Shown here: positions 6,111-14,192 of the stretch, piece by piece | Position numbering within the stretch: position 1 is the first letter of the stretch | Layout: each line of letters begins with the position of its first letter | Assembly: GCF_003675895.1 (NCBI RefSeq) | Contig: NZ_ML014793.1 | Coordinates: 1-37,749, forward strand | Reading direction: 5' to 3' | Source of the DNA: Parashewanella curva | GTDB taxonomy: Bacteria > Pseudomonadota > Gammaproteobacteria > Enterobacterales > Shewanellaceae | Length of the DNA: 37,749 bases | Position numbers and translations under genes: made by a program | Notes under the pieces: model-generated | Seen by the model: the letters and a program-made list of their open reading frames with translations, nothing else | Databases searched by the model: none | What the model was told of the DNA's origin: nothing

Positions 6111-7207
6111 AGTCACGGCAACGCATTTTTGCAATGATCATCAAAGAATTCAGACAATTAATGCGTGATCGTATTACGCTAAGCATGACGGTAATGATCC
6201 CATTATTTCAACTCCTGTTATACGGTTATGCGATAAATACTCAGGTTCGACATATACCAATTGGGGTTGTAGATCAAAGTCAGTCAGCTTTTGGGCGATT
6301 ATTAGTTGAATCGGTGAAAGCGACTCAAATTCCAAAATTGAAAGCCGCATACCCGACGGTGGTTCAAGCACAAAAAGCACTAAAACAAGGACGAGTACAA
6401 GCTGTTTTGATATTACCTAAAGATCTCACTCAACGTGCTGCTCAAGGACGAGTATTAGGGCAGTGGTTGGTGGACGGTAGCGATACTTTGGTCAGTGGTG
6501 CAATTAAAAGCTTACAGACAATGCCATTGACGGATTTTGATATTCCAATACGTAAAGCGCCACCGGCGAAGACCTTTGAAGTGGCCATTTTATATAATCC
6601 ATCTCAACGCAGTGCCGTTAGCATTGTGCCGGGTATTTCGGGGATCATTTTAACCATGACGATGATCATGTTCACCAGCTCAGCGATCGTGAGGGAGCGA
6701 GAGAGAGGGAATTTAGAATTGCTGATCACCACACCAATCCAACCTTTAGAGTTAATGGTGGCTAAAATCATTCCTTATATTTTGATTGGCTTGGTGCAAG
6801 TGTCCATTATTTTAGGTGTTGGGCACTTGCTATTTAATGTCCCGATTAATGGCTCCATTTTACAAATACTGTTAGTGACGCTTTGTTTTATCTCAGCCAG
6901 CTTAACCCTTGGTTTACTGTTGTCTACTATTGCTAAAACCCAAATGCAATCAATGCAAATGACGGTATTTATTTTGCTGCCATCAATTTTATTATCTGGG
7001 TTTGTTTTTTCTTACGATGCCATGCCAAAAGCTGCACAGTGGATTGCTGAAGTGTTGCCAGCAACGCACTTTATGCGAATGATTAGAGGAGTGATTCTTC
7101 GTGGCGCTAATATGCTAGATATGTGGCCAGATACCTTATGGATGTTAGGCTTCACTGTCATCGGCATTTGTGTGGCAGCGAAGCGCTTTAGCAAGTCGTT
7201 GGATTAA
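6107..7207 (+). CDS. ABC-2 type exporter permease (YbhS/YbhR-like)
   Basis: A 366-residue integral membrane subunit. An N-terminal cytoplasmic helix with IIKEFRQLMRDRITLSMTV leads into the first membrane span (MIPLFQLLLYGYAI). A large periplasmic domain of roughly residues 40-165 follows, then about five membrane spans in the C-terminal half. The conserved cytoplasmic loop RERERGNLELLITTPIQPLE is the ABC-2 coupling signature. The protein is complete and the three-gene operon ends here. No outer-membrane channel or regulator gene is adjacent, so a shared TolC is presumed. The substrate cannot be told from sequence. Its stop overlaps the end of the convergent gene by 4 bp. Confidence 0.88.
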   Translation: MKSRQRIFAMIIKEFRQLMRDRITLSMTVMIPLFQLLLYGYAINTQVRHIPIGVVDQSQSAFGRLLVESVKATQIPKLKAAYPTVVQAQKALKQGRVQAVLILPKDLTQRAAQGRVLGQWLVDGSDTLVSGAIKSLQTMPLTDFDIPIRKAPPAKTFEVAILYNPSQRSAVSIVPGISGIILTMTMIMFTSSAIVRERERGNLELLITTPIQPLELMVAKIIPYILIGLVQVSIILGVGHLLFNVPINGSILQILLVTLCFISASLTLGLLLSTIAKTQMQSMQMTVFILLPSILLSGFVFSYDAMPKAAQWIAEVLPATHFMRMIRGVILRGANMLDMWPDTLWMLGFTVIGICVAAKRFSKSLD

Positions 7208-7755
7208 AAATGAGTTGTGGAGTTTCCACTGGTGAGATTGAAATTGTTTGGGGTGGCAATTAACTGATCCAATGCCTCATGAGCACCTTTCTGGCTGAAA
7301 GTGTAAACCTTAGCCTCATCATATTTGTAAGGTAGATAGCTTCTCACGCTAAATTGATCACCTTCCCCTTGTCCTTTCTGACCAAGGTAAGACAAGGTGC
7401 CCATTTTGATGTCGCCGCCAATATCTACGCTTCGAGTGCCTGTTTTGTCTCTGGCGACTGTTTTTCCTTGTTCACATTCAGAATAAAATACCGAGTTGCC
7501 GTCCTCGCCATATATTTCAAAATCAATGCTGATTAATACGCCTGCTGGTGACGTTTCACACGCATTGTCTCCCGCTAAGGACATGTAGCAATTTTTACCA
7601 TTGGTGCAGCCAATTTGCAATTGAGCATCCGAACTGTTGGTTTCAGCGATGACCAATCCATTAGGAAAGTGGGAAACCTTCCAATCACCAAAATCTTGGT
7701 TATAGCTAGCGCCACTGGTTGTGAGTGCGGCCATTAATAGCATTGTACTAAGCAT
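7204..7755 (-). CDS. Small exported protein, tandem family copy A
   Basis: A 183-residue protein of unknown function. It starts with a short hydrophobic segment, MLSTMLLMAALTTSGASYNQ, that resembles a signal peptide but lacks the usual positive residues. It shares with its neighbours a FGDWKVSHF-type motif after the signal, an LQIGCTNGKNCYMSL block, and a C-terminal GAHEALDQLIATPNNFNLT block. Copy C (8255-8749) has the same three in the same order, and copy B is a broken third member. The start has AGGA 8 nt upstream. It ends tail to tail with the exporter permease. The DW motif and cysteines faintly recall IalB-type periplasmic proteins, but this is too weak for a name. Confidence 0.75.
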   Translation of the reverse strand: MLSTMLLMAALTTSGASYNQDFGDWKVSHFPNGLVIAETNSSDAQLQIGCTNGKNCYMSLAGDNACETSPAGVLISIDFEIYGEDGNSVFYSECEQGKTVARDKTGTRSVDIGGDIKMGTLSYLGQKGQGEGDQFSVRSYLPYKYDEAKVYTFSQKGAHEALDQLIATPNNFNLTSGNSTTHF

Positions 7756-7837
7756 TAGATGTTCCTAAGGCTGTAAACTAACAATTAGATGGCATTATAA
7801 GTATTCAATGCTAAACATGAGCTTAACGCTGTTATAG

Positions 7838-8226
7838 TTATTGGCTTGTGTCTGAATATGACTTTGTCAAATTAAAATTGTTTTGTGATCGAATGATCTG
7901 TTGCAATGCCTCATGAGCACCATTAGAACCAAAGTAATAAGTTTGTGAATCGCTGTTTATTGAAAACAGAGAGCCGTCATCCTTAAGCCAACTTAAAGCA
8001 CCATATTTTATGGAGCCTATAACAAATCCGCTATCTGTCGAATCCACCTGTGCGTTTACGTGTTTTATGCACTTAGCAGTATGTATTTCGGTTTCATTCT
8101 CTACAGTGAGTGTGAAATTTGGACTATTTTTATTGCAGCCCTAGGAGAATAAAGGGCTATATAACATTTCTTACCATTGGTGCATCCGAGTTGAAGTGAG
8201 GTCATAAGAATCATTGAACTTAACAT
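7838..8226 (-). pseudogene. Small exported protein, degraded tandem copy B
   Basis: The ATG at 8226 has a perfect AGGAGG site and encodes MLSSMILMTS, which runs directly into LQLGCTNGKKCYIAL. About 40 codons present in copies A and C between the signal and this block are missing. The frame then shifts, and the C-terminal part continues in another frame as GSIKYGALSWLKDDGSLFSI, then GAHEALQQIIRSQNNFNLT, ending at 7838. A deletion plus at least one frameshift in an otherwise recognisable family member marks a recent pseudogene. Confidence 0.75.
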
Positions 8227-8254
8227 GACGTGCCTCCTTTTAAACTTAATAGAG

Positions 8255-8749
8255 TTATTGGGCGATATCGAAGTTATTTTGCGTTGCAAATAATTGCTGT
8301 ATAGCACTTGCGCCACCATTTTGACTAAAACGATATCCGTTATCATTGGTACCATTATATACAGTAAAGGGCTGGTCATTATTTGTCATTTTGCTAAATG
8401 AACCTTTTTGAAGTAAATATTCTGTGTGCCCTTGACCTGTTATGGAGTCATCCATCACGGCACTATAGCCTCTCAAGCAATTCGCAGCATAAGTACCTTG
8501 ATAATTATTTATTTGAAATTTTAATGTTGATAAGTTTAGTGGGCAGTTCTTCGGAGTATCTATTTGAATGGAGCAATTGTTACCATTCTGACAAGCTATC
8601 TGAAGTGTTGCATGACTGCCATCGATACTTTCAGTTATAGAAGCTATAGTGTTATGACTATCGTGGAAGTTAAATACTGTCCAGTTTCCGTAGTCCGTCG
8701 CTGTTCCGCCAGTTACAAGCGAACTTAACAATAGTAAAGAACTTAACAT
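8255..8749 (-). CDS. Small exported protein, tandem family copy C
   Basis: A 164-residue paralogue of copy A. A hydrophobic start (MLSSLLLLSSLVTGGTATD) is followed by YGNWTVFNF, the cysteine block LQIACQNGNNCSIQI, and the C-terminal GGASAIQQLFATQNNFDIA. Four cysteines are spaced so that two disulfides could form in the periplasm, which agrees with export. AAGGAG lies just ahead of the ATG. The gene starts 9 bp after the stop of the TupA-like binding protein, so the two are almost certainly co-transcribed. Function unknown. Confidence 0.78.
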   Translation of the reverse strand: MLSSLLLLSSLVTGGTATDYGNWTVFNFHDSHNTIASITESIDGSHATLQIACQNGNNCSIQIDTPKNCPLNLSTLKFQINNYQGTYAANCLRGYSAVMDDSITGQGHTEYLLQKGSFSKMTNNDQPFTVYNGTNDNGYRFSQNGGASAIQQLFATQNNFDIAQ

Positions 8750-8758
8750 GGTTACTCC

Positions 8759-9582
8759 TTAGTTATTTGTTGCTTCAGCCCAAAACAATTGCAGCGGGCT
8801 GCCATTAATACGAAATTGACTGATTTTGGCTTGCACACTGGGTTGCAATAGGTAGTCCTCAAGCGCTTGTGCACCTTTGGTATTGATACCTACAACTTTA
8901 TCTGGATTGACACGAGTAATAGACATCACTCGTTGCAAGTGCGGTTCGCGAGTGACAAGCACGACTTGAGAGGATTGGTTTTGCTGCTTGTAAGCTAAAA
9001 ATGGGTAAGCTCCCCAAATGAAATAGCCATCTAATGCGTCAGCTAATTGTGCGGCGACCTCTTTTTTAGTCCGTCATGCACAAACCAACCTTCTTTATTC
9101 GGTTTACCAGCTTGCTGCCAAAACAGTTCGGTAAGCTTGCTGACTTCATCCAGTTCATTATCAATGTAAAACTGCTTCTGATGTGCAATTCGATTCATAG
9201 CATCACTCATACTGTTTTGAGGTTGAACATTAGCAGGGTTGGATGCTGGACTGCTCAATACCGATTGAGTTGCAAATACCATCTTCGGCCAACTGCCATA
9301 GCCATTAAGAACAAAGCTTGGTAGTTGTTGTTTACCAAAGTGAGAAATAACGATATCGGCCTTACCAGCTTGTGCCAGTTGATACGGATTAGTGCTGCTA
9401 CTAACTTGAAGTTGATAGCCTGTCTGCTTTTGAAAATCATTGGTCAGATAGTGGATAAACCCACTTTCAGCCGGAGCGATAACTACTGCCAACCTAACTA
9501 AATGCCTATTACCTGTGGCATGGCATATTCCAGAAAATAATATCACCAATAAAGCCAGTACTTGATTCCGTGCGATTTTCAT
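8759..9582 (-). CDS. TupA/PstS-like periplasmic substrate-binding protein, interrupted by a -1 frameshift
   Basis: Two overlapping frames together encode a 274-residue protein, the usual size of TupA-type solute-binding proteins. Frame 0 (9582-9061 and a few codons on) has a signal peptide MKIARNQVLALLVILFSGIC, then VRLAVVIAPAESGFIHYL, FQKQTGYQLQV and ADIVISHFG, which follow the TupA layout although the TTTS anion-binding motif is replaced. After VHDGLKK the 0 frame ends at once in RSPHN-stop. The -1 frame continues the homology with EVAAQLADALDGYFIWGAYP, then FLAYKQQ and a C-terminal helix to 8759. The switch falls on A AAA AAG. Whether this is recoding, a mutation or a sequence error is open. 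No transporter genes are adjacent. Confidence 0.72.
9061..9067 (-). other. A AAA AAG slippery heptamer (candidate -1 frameshift site)
   Basis: On the coding strand CTA AAA AAG AGG carries the A AAA AAG heptamer in the phase used by dnaX. Slipping back one base makes the next codon GAG and joins the two halves of the binding protein without any stop. An upstream GAAGG sits about 21 nt away, further than in dnaX, and no strong downstream hairpin is evident, so stimulatory signals are weak. Confidence 0.5.
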
Positions 9583-9765
9583 CTTTATTTCTCGAATCAA
9601 TTAAAACCACAATGTACTGCTATATACGAAGAAGTAGATTAATTTTTAATTCTATTTTTAGCTAAGTCATGCTTTTAATTAACAAATACTCATGTGGCAT
9701 TAAGATTTAGAATAGCTGTTTTGCCTATCCTTTATATATTATTCCATGTATATGTTGGTTGATTT

Positions 9766-11265
9766 ATGTCTTATTCACCGAGTGTTAGCGTTTCTCTAGC
9801 GCCCTATGGTTTTGCTACTGGAGAAGAATATGTTTCGGAATTTATGAGTATTACAAACTTTAGCGATCCCATGTTGAGAATCAACAGATATCATCGCTTG
9901 CTTGCTGATAAAGGGTTTTGCCAAAACGTGACTTATGAGATGCATGGTAATACCTGCTGGAATTTAGCCGCAGAATACCGTGATTTAGCCGAAGAAACGA
10001 AATCAGATAGTGTTGAACGAGCTCTAGAACTCTATAGAGAGGCGGAAAGTTGGTTTAGGCAAGCGATAAAAGACTATGAGGATATGGTTGGCGATGTATC
10101 TAAAAAGAACACTAAACAATATCGACAACAGCTTGAGAAATCAAAAACCTTTCTTAAAGAGACTCATGAGCCATTACATGAAGTTGAAGCCCAAATTGAG
10201 CAGTTACAAGATATCGCCATAGAAGACGAACCTGTTTGTTACAAACCTTCTACTAAATGCAAGCTTAATGTTTTAGACCCTATGCCTAAATTGCGCGTTA
10301 GAATGATGGTAAGCATGGCTGATAGAGCTGCCAAACATGAGACGTTGTGCGATAGCATAGAGTCGATTACTGAGCTGAAGGCGCATGCGAGGAAAGTTCA
10401 AGCTTTTACTCAAGTATCTGCTCATGATGAGATGACGAAAGGTGAGAGATATGATTTAGCGACCAGTTATTGGAATTTAGGGTTCAAATTGAATAAAATG
10501 TGTTCGGATCAAATTGATAATCTTGATAGATATAATACAGATAGTGAAACCTTAGTAGCGGAATTAACAGATATTGCTAAGCATTACCAATTAGCTGCAG
10601 CGGCGATGGAAAAAGCCGGAACTTTATACATAAAATGCGAAGATAGAATTGATTGTGAAAAGTGGCTCGCTTACTTTGACACTAAAGTGGAAAATATCCA
10701 AAGATCCATTGAGAATGACATGATTGAAGGAATATTTAAGTGCAGAGATAGTGGAATGGAACTCGTGGCATTATGGGATTACAAGAAAAATGCTGCTGTG
10801 GTTGATGATATGAAGCCAATGCCAGCAGAGCACTATGATCGTTATGATGATAACGGCCAATTACTTAGCAGTGAGCCTCTAGAGTGTGAATCAGAGTCCA
10901 TGGATAGTAAAATTAAGGTGTTGCGTGAACAGATAGCTATGAAAAAAAGAGAGTTACAAGTAAAACTCGACATCCTCCATAATGCTGGTCCTTCATCAGA
11001 GGGTAATAGAAAAAGTGAGATTTCAAAACTAACTAAGGCATTAAAAAGTCTAGAGTTATCAGATAAGTATGAACTTAATGCTACAAAACAAAATTTTGTA
11101 AAACTCACAACAAAATTAAATCGTTTAATGACAATGGTAGAGTGGGTTAAGGCGCCAAAAGATAAAAAAAATCCAGTAAAGAAACTCAAAAGACCAAGCT
11201 CCCCTCAAACTCGCAAAACCAGCTTACCCATAGCAAAACGTCTTCTAAGACATTCAATTTCATAA
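9766..11265 (+). CDS. Helical protein of unknown function with basic tail (paralogue 1)
   Basis: A 499-residue cytoplasmic-looking protein; no signal peptide or membrane span. It is predicted to be mostly alpha-helical, with two TPR-like stretches: CWNLAAEYRDLAEE followed by ALELYREAESWFRQAIKDY (about 65-108), and YDLATSYWNLGFKLNKM with HYQLAAAAMEKAG (about 227-290). Coiled-coil segments follow near 385-460. The last 40 residues are strongly basic (KDKKNPVKKLKRP, RKTSLPIAKRLLR). The next gene has the same layout. No family is recognised. The 165 bp upstream are AT-rich with only a weak ribosome site. It could be a scaffold, a nucleic-acid binder or a secreted effector. Confidence 0.75.
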   Translation: MSYSPSVSVSLAPYGFATGEEYVSEFMSITNFSDPMLRINRYHRLLADKGFCQNVTYEMHGNTCWNLAAEYRDLAEETKSDSVERALELYREAESWFRQAIKDYEDMVGDVSKKNTKQYRQQLEKSKTFLKETHEPLHEVEAQIEQLQDIAIEDEPVCYKPSTKCKLNVLDPMPKLRVRMMVSMADRAAKHETLCDSIESITELKAHARKVQAFTQVSAHDEMTKGERYDLATSYWNLGFKLNKMCSDQIDNLDRYNTDSETLVAELTDIAKHYQLAAAAMEKAGTLYIKCEDRIDCEKWLAYFDTKVENIQRSIENDMIEGIFKCRDSGMELVALWDYKKNAAVVDDMKPMPAEHYDRYDDNGQLLSSEPLECESESMDSKIKVLREQIAMKKRELQVKLDILHNAGPSSEGNRKSEISKLTKALKSLELSDKYELNATKQNFVKLTTKLNRLMTMVEWVKAPKDKKNPVKKLKRPSSPQTRKTSLPIAKRLLRHSIS

Positions 11266-11295
11266 AGGTTAACGCTTGCTCACTTTGGATTCACC

Positions 11296-11322
11296 TTGAA
11301 TTTATAACCAGTTGATTATAAT
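11296..11322 (+). promoter_or_regulatory. Candidate promoter for paralogue 2
   Basis: TTGAAT (11296-11301), 15 bp, and a perfect TATAAT (11317-11322) lie 31 bp before the ATG at 11353. The spacer is shorter than optimal. Confidence 0.4.
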
Positions 11323-11352
11323 GGTAAAAGTTTAATTTGAAGTGGATTTACA

Positions 11353-12747
11353 ATGGCGGCGAGTACAGAATTTCATACCAATAACCCATTGAGTGAGGCG
11401 GATTACTTGGCTAAGTTCAACGAATTTGACCAGTTACCCGATAGAAATAGAGATAAAAGACTAGCAGCACTTCAAGGGTTAAAAGCCGACCCCCAGTTTA
11501 AGCAAAGCGTTGGTAACGTCACTTTCGGTGTTCTGTGCTGGCAAGTAGCCTGTGATCTTCAGGCAATTTCCCAAGATAGTATGGAGGCGTTGGGCTGTTT
11601 TCATGGAAATTGGAAACCTGAATATAATCATCCTAATGAACTATGCCTAATTGAAAAAGCCACGTCATTAGCTGAAGAAGCAAAAGCTAACTTCAAACAG
11701 TTTTTAGGTATACAACAAAATGAAAAACAAAAGGTTAAACACAGTACAAGAGTTCAAGATCGAAGATATGAATCTGATTGCATTGAGGCAATAAGAAAGT
11801 GTGACTTAGAAATTGAAAAAACAGACGACTTGGTAAACCTGTTGAAAAAGCGTGTTGAACAAGTTCAGCAATGGAGAATGACGATTACAAAGGCCGGAGC
11901 CTTGACCCGTTCACAGCGAGCAACATTAACTCAATTTGAACACTGCTTAGAGAAGCTTGAAGAAATTACAGATGACCATCATGCGTTAGCACATGGGTTA
12001 CGCAGACTCATTAGAAAGGCTGATAAAGATCTATTGGCACTCAGTAGTAATCGTTCTGAATATGGGGTGTGTCTGTGGAATTTAGCCTTAAAGCTAGAGG
12101 ACGTAGCGATAAAAGGAGCTGATGATGATTTTAAGGATGAATACCCTTATCTAGAACAGGCTAAGCATGGATTTGAACTGGCACAGCATTGTTATACTTT
12201 TCCTGAATATAAAGAAAATTGCGAAGCGAAAGCCAAAGAAACCAATGTTCGAATGGAAAAATTGAGAGCGATGATTGATGAGCAAGAGGTTTATGAAAAA
12301 AGCTCTTTTGAGGAGTGTGATATTGAGCTTGCCGAACCCAAAAAATTGGTAGCGTCTATATCTAGCGCTTTGATTGAGAAAGATAAGACAGAAGTGAAGC
12401 AACAGAAGATGCAATGTGATCCTGTGCTGATTTTACCAGAGATAGAAAATACGCAAAGTAAACCAATATTCTTACCGACAGCATCTCTTGCGCCGCAAGA
12501 GATACAAATTTCAGTATCAGCGTATATTGTGACTACTGATGATCGCAGTCTATTTAACCCTCGTGTAAGATCCCATGATGTACATATAAAAATGCCTACA
12601 ACTCAACAAAAACAAGGAAAAGTGGTAAAACCACGAAGAGGCCGGCCAACCAAAAAGAAGAACCCTCAAAAAGTCGCATGTGATTTTTCGTTAACGACTC
12701 ATTCAGGTGCTTTTCCAACATCGATTAAAGTGAGTATTAGTCAATAA
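11353..12747 (+). CDS. Helical protein of unknown function with AT-hook-like tail (paralogue 2)
   Basis: A 464-residue relative of the preceding protein with the same plan: a helical repeat near 60-110 (FGVLCWQVACDLQAIS, then AEEAKANFKQFLG), a second near 235-290 (YGVCLWNLALKLEDVA, then AKHGFELAQHC), heptad-like charged helices between them, a looser region from about 320, and a basic tail. The tail carries PRRGRP at 427-432 within a lysine-rich stretch, the core of an AT-hook that grips the minor groove of AT DNA, or it may act as a nuclear-localisation-like cluster. Its last 11 bp overlap the 3' end of trmH, tail to tail. Function unknown; DNA binding is an inference from the motif only. 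Confidence 0.75.
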   Translation: MAASTEFHTNNPLSEADYLAKFNEFDQLPDRNRDKRLAALQGLKADPQFKQSVGNVTFGVLCWQVACDLQAISQDSMEALGCFHGNWKPEYNHPNELCLIEKATSLAEEAKANFKQFLGIQQNEKQKVKHSTRVQDRRYESDCIEAIRKCDLEIEKTDDLVNLLKKRVEQVQQWRMTITKAGALTRSQRATLTQFEHCLEKLEEITDDHHALAHGLRRLIRKADKDLLALSSNRSEYGVCLWNLALKLEDVAIKGADDDFKDEYPYLEQAKHGFELAQHCYTFPEYKENCEAKAKETNVRMEKLRAMIDEQEVYEKSSFEECDIELAEPKKLVASISSALIEKDKTEVKQQKMQCDPVLILPEIENTQSKPIFLPTASLAPQEIQISVSAYIVTTDDRSLFNPRVRSHDVHIKMPTTQQKQGKVVKPRRGRPTKKKNPQKVACDFSLTTHSGAFPTSIKVSISQ

Positions 12748-13441
12748 ATTCATCGAGATCTGGCGTGGTACGCAATGCTTCAAACCATGTATCTGGGGCA
12801 TCAATTTGGCCATTTTCATCAATATGTGGATAAGGGATCCCCTTTTTACGACACGCTTTCGCATATATAGGATGACCTTGTTCGAACAGTAACTTTTGAC
12901 AGTAGTCATCAGGTAGTTTGTTGATGCCATAAAGCCCAGCTTGTTCTCGTTGGTGTTTGGCTTCAAACAACATTAATGCCGCAGCAACTGAAACATTAAG
13001 AGACTGCACCATCCCCACCATAGGAATGATCACTTGTTTATCAGCTAAGGCTAACGCTTCAGCGCTTATTCCGTCTTTTTCATGACCAAGTACAATGGCA
13101 GTGGGCTTGGTGTAATCAATCTCTCGATAATCCACGGCTTCATCACTAAAATTAGTGACAATGATTTGCATGCCTTGTGCTCGGCAATCATCAAACGCTT
13201 CTTTTACCTGATAATGCTTCTTTACATTCACCCATTGCTGGCTACCAGAAGCGGTATTGCCAGAAACACGCATATCAGGATCCGGCCAAATCGCATGTAC
13301 TTCATGTACGCCAACGGCATCTGCAGTGCGCACCACGGCTGAAATATTGTTGGGTTTATGGACTTGATCTAAACATACTGTTAGATCTGGTTGGCGATGG
13401 TTTAGCATGTCATTAATGCGAGTAAAGCGTTCTGGAGTCAT
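12737..13441 (-). CDS. trmH: tRNA (guanosine(18)-2'-O)-methyltransferase TrmH
   Basis: Methylates the ribose of G18 in the D loop of tRNAs. At 234 residues it is close to E. coli TrmH (229). It has the three SPOUT motifs: N32-NISAVVRTADAVG with the catalytic Arg (38), AIVLGHEKDGIS, and IPMVGMVQSLNVSVAAALML, which form the deep trefoil knot that binds S-adenosylmethionine. The C-terminal part provides the tRNA-binding extension. trmH downstream of spoT is a common gammaproteobacterial order. A terminator separates it from ridA, so it may have its own promoter. Its end overlaps the convergent paralogue 2 gene by 11 bp, leaving no room for an intergenic terminator. Confidence 0.93.
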   Translation of the reverse strand: MTPERFTRINDMLNHRQPDLTVCLDQVHKPNNISAVVRTADAVGVHEVHAIWPDPDMRVSGNTASGSQQWVNVKKHYQVKEAFDDCRAQGMQIIVTNFSDEAVDYREIDYTKPTAIVLGHEKDGISAEALALADKQVIIPMVGMVQSLNVSVAAALMLFEAKHQREQAGLYGINKLPDDYCQKLLFEQGHPIYAKACRKKGIPYPHIDENGQIDAPDTWFEALRTTPDLDEFID

Positions 13442-13454
13442 GTTTTCAACGGTC

Positions 13455-13486
13455 TATCAAAAATAAAAAAGGCGCTATTGCGCCTT
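13455..13486 (-). terminator. Rho-independent terminator after ridA
   Basis: AAGGCGC, a TATT loop and GCGCCTT (13469-13486) are followed on the minus strand by a U-rich tract (TTTTTTATTTTT). It lies between ridA and trmH. Confidence 0.75.
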
Positions 13487-13527
13487 AACTCAATGGTATT
13501 GATTATAACATGAAACAATACTGTTAA

Positions 13528-13911
13528 TTACAGCACCATAATGGCGTCCATTTCAACCTGTGAGCCTTTAGGCAGCTCTTTTACACCTAGAGCAGCACGC
13601 GCTGGGTAAGGTTGGCTAAAGTAGCGTCCCATAATTTCATTGACCACAGCAAAGTGAGATAGGTCAGTTAAAAAGATATTGAGTTTGGTAATGTCAGACA
13701 GCTCACCACCGGCAGCATTACAGACAGCTTTTAGGTTTTCAAATACCTGAACAGTTTGCTCTGCAAAATCATCACTTACCATTTCCATTGTGCTAGGCAC
13801 TAACGGAATTTGCCCTGATACATAGACGGTGTTATCTACTTTTACAGCTTGAGAGTAGGTACCAATAGCGACGGGTGCATTTTCAGTAGCGATAATTTGT
13901 TTTTCTGCCAT
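13528..13911 (-). CDS. ridA: RidA family enamine/imine deaminase
   Basis: Hydrolyses reactive 2-aminoacrylate made by PLP enzymes such as threonine dehydratase, protecting other PLP enzymes. The ATG at 13911 gives 127 residues starting [20 protein letters not shown], the family start; an upstream in-frame ATG at 13938 would add nine atypical residues. Conserved parts are [10 protein letters not shown], the helix [22 protein letters not shown] and [20 protein letters not shown], with the substrate-carboxylate-binding Arg in PARAA. RidA works as a trimer in the cytoplasm. It stands between the AhpD-like gene and trmH, in line with spoT-ridA-trmH synteny. Confidence 0.93.
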   Translation of the reverse strand: MAEKQIIATENAPVAIGTYSQAVKVDNTVYVSGQIPLVPSTMEMVSDDFAEQTVQVFENLKAVCNAAGGELSDITKLNIFLTDLSHFAVVNEIMGRYFSQPYPARAALGVKELPKGSQVEMDAIMVL

Positions 13912-14111
13912 TTTAAGTTCTCTTTTGAATGAGTCCATGTAGGAATGACAGTTTAACTAAAGAGAAAAGGAGATAACAAGAGAGTTTTTGGAAACGCTTA
14001 TTTTATCTTTTTTAACCTCAGCTCTGTATAACGAAATCAATAACATTCTGATTTACAAAATAAACCATGAATTTTTATCTACAGTGCTGCTAATTTTGTG
14101 TAGTTCAAGGC

Positions 14112-14150
14112 AGAACAGTCCGTAATAGCAGGTCTATTTCGGGCTGTTCT
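14112..14150. repeat. 39-nt near-perfect hairpin
   Basis: An 11-bp outer stem, AGAACAGTCCG (14112-14122) against CGGGCTGTTCT (14140-14150) with one T-G pair, encloses a mismatch and a 5-bp inner stem AATAG/CTATT around a CAGGT loop. It lies in the 281-bp gap between the AhpD-like gene and ridA, where nothing else is seen. No U tract follows on either strand, so it may be an intrinsic stall or processing site, a REP-like element, or a Rho-dependent end. Confidence 0.5.
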
Positions 14151-14192
14151 AACGCAGAAATACGCATAAGTAGCTGTGCTGTAGAGGTTGGC

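Noticed and set aside
7204-8749. IalB (invasion-associated locus B) family for the small exported paralogues
   Set aside because: Only a short DW-type motif and a cysteine pair are shared; the rest does not align by eye, and the C-terminal NNF block is not an IalB feature.
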